Origin: Ruminiclostridium sp.
Lineage (GTDB): Bacteria; Bacillota_A; Clostridia; Oscillospirales; Oscillospiraceae
Direction: 5' to 3'
Length of the DNA: 19,401 nucleotides
Assembly (NCBI GenBank): GCA_017521345.1
Contig: JAFXCU010000096.1
Location: 1 to 19,401, forward strand
Shown: in pieces, positions 1 through 4,289 of the stretch
Numbering within the stretch: position 1 is the first letter of the stretch
Layout of the letters: each line of letters starts with the position of its first letter
Program-made: the position numbers and the translations under genes
The notes under the pieces: generated by a model
What the model was told of the DNA's origin: nothing
The model's database searches: none
The model's input: only the letters and a program-made list of their open reading frames with translations

Positions 1-255
1 CTCTTCCGCATGGAGATGAACGGCACCCCCGCGTCCTCGGGCATGGGCACCTGCGGCCTGGTGGGCCCCATCGGGGTGTACACCGGCTGGGTCAGCGACG
101 TGGCGGAAGGCCTGAAGGCGGCTGTCACCGGCATGGACTGGCTGGGGCTGGTCCTCATCTGCTTCGTGCTCCCCGCTGTCCTTACCTGGCTCATCGGCAT
201 TCCCTGCCGGAAGCTGGGGTGGATCAAGGAGGGCGACCTGAAGCTTGAACAGTAA
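1..255 (+). CDS. PTS sugar transporter EIIC-like membrane protein, C-terminal fragment
   Basis: The reading frame is open from base 1, so only the last 84 residues are present and the start lies to the left of the window. Visible features are a Gly/Met-rich motif (SSGMGTCGLVGPIGVYTGW) and one hydrophobic membrane segment (about residues 46-66, LGLVLICFVLPAVLTWLIGI), followed by a short charged cytoplasmic tail ending KLEQ. The GMGTCGLVGPIG pattern resembles the C-terminal part of the PTS_EIIC_2 family of Firmicutes, which would make it a sugar-translocating membrane subunit. This is family recognition from a short fragment; another multi-pass transporter is possible. A strong terminator follows the stop codon at once, so this is the last gene of its transcription unit. 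Confidence 0.55.
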   Translation, partial: LFRMEMNGTPASSGMGTCGLVGPIGVYTGWVSDVAEGLKAAVTGMDWLGLVLICFVLPAVLTWLIGIPCRKLGWIKEGDLKLEQ

Positions 256-291
256 AAATAAGACCCTGACCATTGGTCGGGGTCTTATTTT
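254..291 (+). terminator. Intrinsic terminator of the EIIC-like gene
   Basis: A nearly perfect inverted repeat (AAATAAGACCC...GGGTCTTATTT, with inner TGACC/GGTCG pairing) begins at the stop codon and ends in a run of T. The A-rich left side and T-rich right side mean it could act on both strands. Confidence 0.85.
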
Positions 292-292
292 A

Positions 293-362
293 TGAAGTTG
301 GGCCGGTGGCCCAATGAAGTGCGCGAAGCGCATGAAGTGGTGGCCTTGCGGCCCCCATGAAG
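293..362. repeat. Array of three short hairpins separated by identical TGAAG linkers
   Basis: Three perfect or near-perfect small stem-loops occur in tandem: 298-314 (TTGGGCC, loop GGT), 320-332 (TGCGC, loop GAA) and 338-357 (TGGTGGCC/GGCCCCCA, loop TTGC, one mismatch). The 5-nt sequence TGAAG lies before, between and after them (293-297, 315-319, 333-337, 358-362). Linkers are identical while stem sequences are unrelated. The array sits between two convergent terminators, in the gap between two 3' ends. Function unknown; compare the block at 2205-2305. Confidence 0.7.
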
Positions 363-372
363 AAATAAGCGC

Positions 373-410
373 ATAAAAAAGGAACCGCCGAAGCGGTTCC
401 TTTTTTTATG
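373..410 (-). terminator. Intrinsic terminator of hpf (bidirectional)
   Basis: The stem GGAACCGC (381-388) pairs with GCGGTTCC (393-400) around a CGAA tetraloop, flanked by an A-run on the left and a T-run on the right. Read on the minus strand it lies 20 bases past the hpf stop codon and ends in T residues. It could also terminate plus-strand transcription. Confidence 0.85.
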
Positions 411-429
411 AAAAGACGGTATGTCAAAT

Positions 430-972
430 TCAGTCCTGGTCGACAATGATGCCGTAGCCGCCGTCGTTGCGCTTATACACCACAGAGAATGCGCCGCCTT
501 CGTCCTCGTTGCGGAAGGCAAAGAAGGTGTGGTTCACCAGGTTCATCTGGAGAATGGCCTCTTCCACGGTCATGGCACCGAAGAAGAAACGCTTGGTGCG
601 CAGGACCTGGTAGCCGGGATCTTCCTCTTCGTCTGCCTCGGGCACGAAGTATTCCTCGTTGGGAACTTCGAAGGCCTCCTTGCGCAGACGCTTCTCCAGG
701 CGGGACTTGTTCTTGCGAAGCTGGCGCTCGATGGATGCAACAGCAGCATCGATGGAGACAAACATATCAGAGGTGCTCTCAGCCACGCGGATGACGGTAG
801 AACCGGAACGGATGGTCACTTCCAGGATGTTCCGTCCCTTCTCAACACTGAAGACCACAGAAACGTCGGGCTCAGTCTTGAAATAACGGTCCAGCTTGCC
901 GATCTTCTTTTCAGCATAAGCGTGCACGCGGTTGGGGATGTTCACTTTCTTGTCGGTAAAGGTGAATTTCAT
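430..972 (-). CDS. hpf: Ribosome hibernation promoting factor, long form (HPF/RaiA)
   Basis: A 180-aa cytoplasmic protein that inactivates 70S ribosomes in stationary phase; the long form dimerises them to 100S particles. The N-terminal S30AE/RaiA domain (about 1-100) begins MKFTFTDKKVNI and contains the typical basic helix ERQLRKNKSRLEKRLRK. An acidic linker (PEADEEEDPG) leads to the C-terminal dimerisation domain with VLRTKRFFFGAMTVEEAILQM and NHTFFAFRNE, ending GGYGIIVDQD. An upstream in-frame extension is open to 1071, but the ATG at 972 is chosen because GAAAGGAG lies just ahead of it at normal spacing and homology starts at MKFTFT. It is a monocistronic gene with its own promoter and terminator, divergent from the putative sRNA and mscS. 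Family identity is secure. Confidence 0.96.
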   Translation of the reverse strand: MKFTFTDKKVNIPNRVHAYAEKKIGKLDRYFKTEPDVSVVFSVEKGRNILEVTIRSGSTVIRVAESTSDMFVSIDAAVASIERQLRKNKSRLEKRLRKEAFEVPNEEYFVPEADEEEDPGYQVLRTKRFFFGAMTVEEAILQMNLVNHTFFAFRNEDEGGAFSVVYKRNDGGYGIIVDQD

Positions 973-1029
973 ATATGTCAGCTCCTTTCGTGGGGGTGTA
1001 AAGAGAGGGGTTCTTCTCTTTACGTTCAC

Positions 1030-1058
1030 AGTATACCACATTACCCTATAAAAGTCAC
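1030..1058 (-). promoter_or_regulatory. Probable sigma-A promoter of hpf
   Basis: On the minus strand a GTGACT -35-like box (1053-1058) is separated by 17 bases from TATACT (1030-1035). A TG dinucleotide one base upstream of the -10 box gives an extended -10. It lies about 60 bp upstream of the hpf start codon. Confidence 0.6.
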
Positions 1059-1140
1059 GTCTTTTTTGCAAAAATCACAAACTGGATTTGATAACAAAAG
1101 AAAATGTAAGCATATCAACGGTTTTCGACCGTCCCCACCC

Positions 1141-1169
1141 TTGACGGGGGGTAAAAAATGGGATACCAT
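1141..1169 (+). promoter_or_regulatory. Promoter driving a putative intergenic sRNA
   Basis: TTGACG (1141-1146), a 17-base spacer, and TACCAT (1164-1169) read toward mscS. The -35 box matches the sigma-A consensus at 5 of 6 positions and the -10 at 4 of 6. The predicted start site is the G at about 1176. No open reading frame with a ribosome binding site follows before the terminator ending at 1260. Confidence 0.55.
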
Positions 1170-1175
1170 AGACCC

Positions 1176-1260
1176 GGCGGCAGATGAGTCCGCCCTGTGA
1201 CATCGTTCATTCCATTCTCCTGCTTATGCGTCTCCTGGTTTGGGGGACGCTGCTTTTTTT
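1176..1260 (+). ncRNA. Putative small RNA (~85 nt) between hpf and mscS
   Basis: This unit is bounded by a good promoter (1141-1169) and an intrinsic terminator. A 5' hairpin GGCGG/CCGCC (1176-1180 with 1190-1194) is followed by about 33 nt of C/U-rich, apparently unpaired sequence containing TTCTCCTGC. Then comes the terminator stem GCGTCTCC/GGGGACGC (1228-1235 with 1243-1250) and seven T residues (1254-1260). The layout of 5' hairpin, single-stranded seed and terminator is typical of trans-acting bacterial sRNAs. The CUCC core could pair with Shine-Dalgarno sequences. It could instead be a terminated leader of mscS, although mscS has its own promoter at 1278-1305. I do not recognise a known RNA family. 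Confidence 0.5.
1228..1260 (+). terminator. Intrinsic terminator of the putative sRNA
   Basis: An 8-bp stem (one G-U pair), 7-nt loop TGGTTTG and T-run reading on the plus strand. On the minus strand the hairpin is not followed by T residues, so it is directional. It lies before the mscS promoter and after the divergent hpf promoter, so it belongs to neither gene in an obvious way. Confidence 0.75.
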
Positions 1261-1277
1261 GCCATTATTTCCCGGGA

Positions 1278-1305
1278 TTGATTTGTTCGGAGAATCTGCT
1301 ATACT
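1278..1305 (+). promoter_or_regulatory. Probable sigma-A promoter of mscS
   Basis: TTGATT (1278-1283), a 16-base spacer, and TATACT (1300-1305), about 70 bp upstream of the mscS start codon and immediately downstream of the sRNA terminator. Confidence 0.55.
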
Positions 1306-1374
1306 TTAAAGCAGAAATGAGCGAAAGCTGTCCCTTTGGGGCGGCTTCGGTCGAAAACAGAAGGGAGAATGTAT

Positions 1375-2169
1375 ATGGAAGCTTTCATTTCCAGCCTGAT
1401 GGAGCTGGCTACTGCGGTAGGCGGCAAGATCATCCTGGCCCTGGTGGTCCTTATCGTGGGCAGCGCACTCATTAAGAAAGTCGTGAAGCTGGTGGCCAAG
1501 AGCAAGGGCCTGAAGAAGGTAGAGGGCACTGTCCAGACCTTCGTTGTGAGCTTTGTGCGGATTGGCCTCTATGTGATCCTGGTGATCTCCATCATCGGCA
1601 TCCTGGGTGTCCCCATGGCCTCTGTGGTGGCCGTGCTGGCCTCTGCCGGTGTGGCCGTTGGTCTGGCCCTCCAGGGGGCCCTGTCCAACCTGGCCGGCGG
1701 CATCATGCTCATGATCTTCCGGCCGTTCCGCCAGGGAGATTACATCGAGGCCGCAGGCGTGGACGGCGTGGTCCAGGAGGTCACCCTCTTCTACACCGTG
1801 CTGCTGTCCCTGGACAACAAGCGCATCACCGTGCCCAACGGCAGCCTGATGAACGCCAACGTGGTGAACTACTCTGCCGAGGAGCTCCGCCGGGTGGACC
1901 TGACCTTCGCCTGCGCCAAGAGCGAGGCTCCGGCTCAGATCCAGGCCCTGATGATGGAGGCCATGAAGGCCAACGAGAAGGTCCTGTCCGCGCCCGAACC
2001 CTTCGCCCGCCTCAGCGGCGGCACCAACGAGGCCATGGAGTTTACCGTCCGGGCCTGGTGCAAGGGGGAGGACTACTGGGATGTGTACTTCGACCTGACC
2101 CAGACCATCACCGAGGCCATGGGCGCCAAGGGCGTCCAGGCCCCTGCCGTCCGGGTGGTCACCCAGTAA
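1375..2169 (+). CDS. mscS: MscS family small-conductance mechanosensitive ion channel
   Basis: A 264-aa inner-membrane channel that opens under membrane tension to release solutes during hypo-osmotic shock. Three membrane segments are visible: about residues 12-28, 50-76 and the pore-lining TM3 (about 80-113). TM3 carries the Gly/Ala-rich VAVGLALQGALSNLAGG pattern and is followed by the MscS signature FRPFRQGDYIEAAG and the beta domain with ITVPNGSLMNANVVNYS. The length matches minimal MscS proteins (E. coli 286 aa). An in-frame ORF extends to 1336, but AAGGGAG at 1361-1367 fits the ATG at 1375 (the ATG at 1369 is too close). It has its own promoter and is followed by a stem and a hairpin array rather than a simple T-run terminator. 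Identity is clear; osmotic regulation is inferred. Confidence 0.95.
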   Translation: MEAFISSLMELATAVGGKIILALVVLIVGSALIKKVVKLVAKSKGLKKVEGTVQTFVVSFVRIGLYVILVISIIGILGVPMASVVAVLASAGVAVGLALQGALSNLAGGIMLMIFRPFRQGDYIEAAGVDGVVQEVTLFYTVLLSLDNKRITVPNGSLMNANVVNYSAEELRRVDLTFACAKSEAPAQIQALMMEAMKANEKVLSAPEPFARLSGGTNEAMEFTVRAWCKGEDYWDVYFDLTQTITEAMGAKGVQAPAVRVVTQ

Positions 2170-2172
2170 AAA

Positions 2173-2196
2173 GGGCCGCTGCAAAATGCAGCAGCC
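2173..2196 (+). terminator. Stem-loop just after mscS without a T-run
   Basis: GGGC-C-GCTGCA pairs with TGCAGC-A-GCCC around an AAA loop, starting three bases after the mscS stop codon. No U-tract follows, so it may protect the 3' end or help fold the following array rather than terminate; the T-rich hairpin at 2317-2357 is the likelier terminator. Confidence 0.45.
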
Positions 2197-2204
2197 CGGT
2201 GAAA

Positions 2205-2305
2205 TTGAGCCGATGGCTCAGTGATATACGCTGGCAGCGTGTGATATTCGGCCTGCGGCCGAGGGATATTGCCCTTTCAGGGCAGTTGTGGTGTCCCTGC
2301 GGGAC
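2205..2305. repeat. Array of five short hairpins with TGATAT-like linkers
   Basis: Five stem-loops lie at 2205-2221 (TTGAGCC, loop GAT), 2228-2240 (ACGCT, loop GGC), 2248-2262 (TCGGCC, loop TGC), 2270-2284 (TGCCCT, loop TTC) and 2293-2305 (GTCCC, loop TGC). They start every 20-23 bases. The linkers are TGATAT, GTGATAT, GGGATAT and a diverged GTTGTGG plus one base. As in the 293-362 array, linkers are conserved while stems differ from one another but are each self-complementary. It lies between the convergent 3' ends of mscS and yabR. Confidence 0.7.
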
Positions 2306-2316
2306 CGATTGAACGC

Positions 2317-2357
2317 AAAAGGACCTGTTGCAAATCAAGTTGCAACAGGTCCTTTAT
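2317..2357. terminator. Bidirectional terminator between mscS and yabR
   Basis: A perfect 13-bp stem GGACCTGTTGCAA (2321-2333) pairs with its complement (2340-2352) around a 6-nt loop. It is flanked by AAAA on the left and TTTATTT on the right, so it can end both mscS transcripts (plus) and the yabP-yabR operon (minus). Confidence 0.88.
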
Positions 2358-2362
2358 TTCTG

Positions 2363-2902
2363 TTAGCGATGGCCGCTGCGGCGGGAGCTGCGCTTCTCGG
2401 TCATGCGCAGGTCGGACAGCTTGCTGTCGGACATCTGCATGAACTGCTTCAGGCGGGCCTCGAAATCAGCAGGGCCTGCATTCTGAGAAGCTGCAGTGGG
2501 AGCAGCATTGCGGGGCTGGTTGTTGTAGCCGCCGTTGGGACGGGGGCCGTTGTTGGGGCGGGGTGCGCTCTCACGGTCCTTGTTGAAGGGGCGGTCATTC
2601 TTGCCCCGGAAGTCGGAGCGGCCGCCGCCCTGACGCTCCCGCTGGGGGTTCTGAGGACGGGGAGGAGGGGGTGTGGCCTTCTTGATGGACAAGTTGATGC
2701 GGCCTGCCTCGTCGATGCTCACGACCTTTACCTTGACCTCCTGGCCTTCCGTCAGGAAGTCCTTCACGTCGGCCACGTAGGAGTGGGCGATCTCAGAGAT
2801 GTGGACCAGACCGGACCGTCCGCCGGGCAGGGACACAAATGCGCCGAATTTGGTGATACTTTTGATGTTTCCTTCCAGGATTGCGCCTACACTGATTTCC
2901 AT
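2363..2902 (-). CDS. yabR: S1 RNA-binding domain protein, YabR-like
   Basis: A 179-aa protein. Residues 1-75 form a canonical S1/OB fold (VGAILEGNIKSITKFGAFVS, then GLVHISEIA and VKVVSIDEAGRINLSIK), which binds single-stranded RNA. Residues about 76-145 are a low-complexity Arg/Gly/Asn/Pro-rich tail (ERQGGGRSDFRG, RPNNGPRPNGG), probably disordered and adding nonspecific RNA affinity. A short helical C-terminus contains FEARLKQFMQMSDSKL. B. subtilis YabR is about 128 aa, so this copy has a longer tail. It is the last gene of a cluster ordered yabP-yabQ-divIC-yabR as in B. subtilis. AGGAGG lies about 13 bases before the ATG, rather far. A small 6-bp hairpin (2933-2951) lies between divIC and yabR. 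The cellular role is not established. Confidence 0.88.
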   Translation of the reverse strand: MEISVGAILEGNIKSITKFGAFVSLPGGRSGLVHISEIAHSYVADVKDFLTEGQEVKVKVVSIDEAGRINLSIKKATPPPPRPQNPQRERQGGGRSDFRGKNDRPFNKDRESAPRPNNGPRPNGGYNNQPRNAAPTAASQNAGPADFEARLKQFMQMSDSKLSDLRMTEKRSSRRSGHR

Positions 2903-2969
2903 ATGTACTGAAAATCCTCCTCATTAAAATAGCGCTCACGGGACATGAGCGGAAAAAGAGATGGTTCTC

Positions 2970-3248
2970 TTAATCTGTGATGTAAAAGACCCGGTCGTGG
3001 GGGGAGACCAGGCCCAGCTTTTCCCGGGCGATGTCTTCCACGAAGTCGGGGTTATCGCGGTTTTCGATGGCGTTGGACAGCTCGGTGTTGTACTGCTCCT
3101 GCTCGGCCACCTGCTCGGTGAGGGTCTCCACTTCCGCCCGGGCGGCGGAGATCTCCTGCCGGACGCTGACCAGCATGAAGACCAGATAGGCCAGGATCAG
3201 GATCAGAAGGATCCTCCCAAGAAGACCAACCTTTTTTGAGTGAAACAC
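2970..3248 (-). CDS. divIC: Septum formation initiator family protein (DivIC/FtsB)
   Basis: A 92-aa bitopic membrane protein of the divisome that pairs with FtsL-type proteins and FtsQ/DivIB to activate septal peptidoglycan synthesis. A short basic N-terminus (HSKKVGLLGR) precedes one membrane helix (ILLILILAYLVFMLVSV). A coiled coil follows (EISAARAEVETLTEQVAEQEQYNTELSN approx., here cited in part), then the typical DPDFVEDIAREKLGL-like end (NPDFVEDIAREKLGLVSPHD). The frame is open further upstream to 3305, but the GTG at 3248 is chosen because AAAGGGAGG lies 9 bases before it and the extra residues do not look like the family. It lies inside the long in-frame tail of the yabQ ORF. Family identity is strong; the start is moderately sure. 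Confidence 0.88.
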   Translation of the reverse strand: MFHSKKVGLLGRILLILILAYLVFMLVSVRQEISAARAEVETLTEQVAEQEQYNTELSNAIENRDNPDFVEDIAREKLGLVSPHDRVFYITD

Positions 3249-3732
3249 TGGGGTACGCCTCCCTTTCTGGTTCGCTGGGGCAATGAGACTTGCCGGGGGT
3301 TTCACGTCTTAGATGGTATATTTTACTCCAAAGAAGGGAAAAAGAAAAGGCCTTTTTTACAGAAAAACGGACTTGTTGAACCCTTTTTGACAACGGTGCC
3401 AGGAGGATGGATGAGAGCCGCCGGAAGGGGGCGGTGAGCCAGTCCAGGAGACGACGGACCCAGGGGCTCAGGAGGAGGAAGTACCAGGCCCCGCCCAGGG
3501 TCAGGGCGGCGGCGGTGTAGAGCCGGACCTGGCCGTTTTCCAGGAAGGTGGCGGTGAAAAAGAGGATCAGGCAGACCGACAGCCAGAAGAGGAGGTCCAG
3601 CAGGCCCCGGAGGGGCCGGAAGAGGAGCCGGAGGAGGCGCAGCAGGTCGTAGAGAAGGCCCAGGGCTCCGCCAAAGGCAAGGCAGAGGAGGAAGGTCTGG
3701 GCCTGGAGGAGAGGGGAGAGGACCAGGCTCAT
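3052..3732 (-). CDS. yabQ: Spore cortex biosynthesis protein YabQ-like, with a tail overlapping divIC
   Basis: A membrane protein needed for spore cortex formation in Bacillus, located in the outer forespore membrane. Residues 1-110 carry hydrophobic segments at about 11-32, 42-62 and 71-91, with the family's GGALGLLYDLLRLLR start. A basic stretch (RVQQVRFSVKKAF) follows. It overlaps yabP by ATGA. The ORF runs 226 codons, and roughly the last 64 are the divIC sequence read in another frame (Pro/Arg/Gly-rich, clearly shadow-like). The native end is therefore probably nearer residue 140-160, or a one-base indel in the A/T runs at about 3340-3370 has removed the stop. A +1 shift there would end the protein at a TAA near 3327. 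The N-terminal assignment rests on the membrane pattern and gene order. Confidence 0.72.
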   Translation of the reverse strand: MSLVLSPLLQAQTFLLCLAFGGALGLLYDLLRLLRLLFRPLRGLLDLLFWLSVCLILFFTATFLENGQVRLYTAAALTLGGAWYFLLLSPWVRRLLDWLTAPFRRLSSILLAPLSKRVQQVRFSVKKAFSFSLLWSKIYHLRRETPGKSHCPSEPEREAYPSVSLKKGWSSWEDPSDPDPGLSGLHAGQRPAGDLRRPGGSGDPHRAGGRAGAVQHRAVQRHRKPR

Positions 3733-4004
3733 CCCCGGAAGAGACGGGCCAGGAAGCTGCCCCCGCGGGGGTCCTCCTCCTCGTAGGTGAGGGCGTCCAC
3801 CTGGCCCTCCACCAGCAGGTCGCCCCCGTCCAGGCTGAGCTTCTCGATGTGCAGGTCGGCCCCGTGGATGGCCAGGGGCCCCTGGCTGGTGGTCAGGAGG
3901 ATGGAGGACTCGTCAAAGCTCTCCACGCTGTCCACCCCGGAGATGGTGAGCCGGCGGCGGTTTTCCAGGTGAAGGCGGTGGGGGGAGGTTTCATGGTCGG
4001 ACAT
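3729..4004 (-). CDS. yabP: Sporulation protein YabP (YabP/YqfC family)
   Basis: A 91-aa protein of the YabP/YqfC family, expressed in the mother cell and required for normal sporulation in Bacillus. The family pattern is visible: HRLHLENRRRLTISGVDSVESFDE, cited in part as LENRRRLTISGVDSVESF, then ILLTTSQGPLAIHGADLHIEKLSLDGGDLLVEG (key residues G-x-L-x-I-x-G and the LDGGDLLVEG turn), and a short C-terminal extension. AAGGAAGGG lies 6 bases before the ATG. It is the first gene of the yabP-yabQ-divIC-yabR cluster and overlaps yabQ by 4 bases. The upstream 90 bp hold no convincing sigma-A boxes; a sporulation sigma factor (SigE in Bacillus) would be expected but I cannot place its boxes. A MITE-like element ends 83 bp upstream. 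Confidence 0.9.
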   Translation of the reverse strand: MSDHETSPHRLHLENRRRLTISGVDSVESFDESSILLTTSQGPLAIHGADLHIEKLSLDGGDLLVEGQVDALTYEEEDPRGGSFLARLFRG

Positions 4005-4086
4005 AGGATCCCTTCCTTTCTGGTTTGGTTGGGAAAGGATATGCGGGAGTGGGAGAAAAAAGAAGGGAGCGTGAGTGGGAACCTTT

Positions 4087-4230
4087 AGGTCTACAATCCC
4101 TCAGTCTTTTGCCTGCGGCAAAATCCAGCTCCCTTTACACAAGGGTGCCTTTGCGTGCTGCACTCACCCATGGCCCCCTTGTGCAAAGGGGGCTGGCATG
4201 GCGAAGCCATGACTGGGGGATTGTAGGCCT
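4087..4230. mobile_element. MITE-like inverted-repeat element (144 bp)
   Basis: The two ends, AGGTCTACAATCCC (left) and GGGGGATTGTAGGCCT (right), are inverted copies. The pairing continues inward for about 60 bases per arm through an AAAGGG/CCCTTT block (CCCTTTACACAAGGG against the right arm's CCCTTGTGCAAAGGG). Each arm carries its own internal hairpin: TTTTGCC/GGCAAAA (4107-4123) on the left and CATGGC/GCCATG with loop GAA (4197-4211) on the right. No open reading frame with a ribosome binding site is present and no clear target-site duplication is seen. The size and nested-palindrome form suit a non-autonomous element. The 23-nt segment 4193-4215 recurs exactly at 8668-8690. Confidence 0.65.
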
Positions 4231-4248
4231 GCCGGTGCGGTACTGTTT

Positions 4249-4287
4249 GGAAAAAGGCCCCTGCGTATGTGAACACAGGGACCTTTG
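4249..4287 (-). terminator. Intrinsic terminator of the two-component operon
   Basis: On the minus strand AAAGGTCCCTG (4276-4286) pairs with CAGGGGCCTTT (4253-4263; one G-U pair) and ends in TTTTTCC. It starts directly after the histidine kinase stop codon. Confidence 0.8.
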
Positions 4288-4289
4288 GG

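Noticed and set aside
293..362. CRISPR array
   Set aside because: The repeats are only 5-6 nt, the units about 20 nt, and the units are palindromes rather than spacers. No cas genes are present.
421..1200. 259-codon plus-strand frame opposite hpf
   Set aside because: Exact antisense of hpf. The region after 1071 does hold plus-strand signals, but those start at 1141 and do not support this frame.
975..1260. raiA-type noncoding RNA upstream of hpf on the minus strand
   Set aside because: Such RNAs are known near raiA genes, so I looked. I could not identify the conserved core, and the strongest signals here (promoter and terminator) point the other way, to the plus strand.
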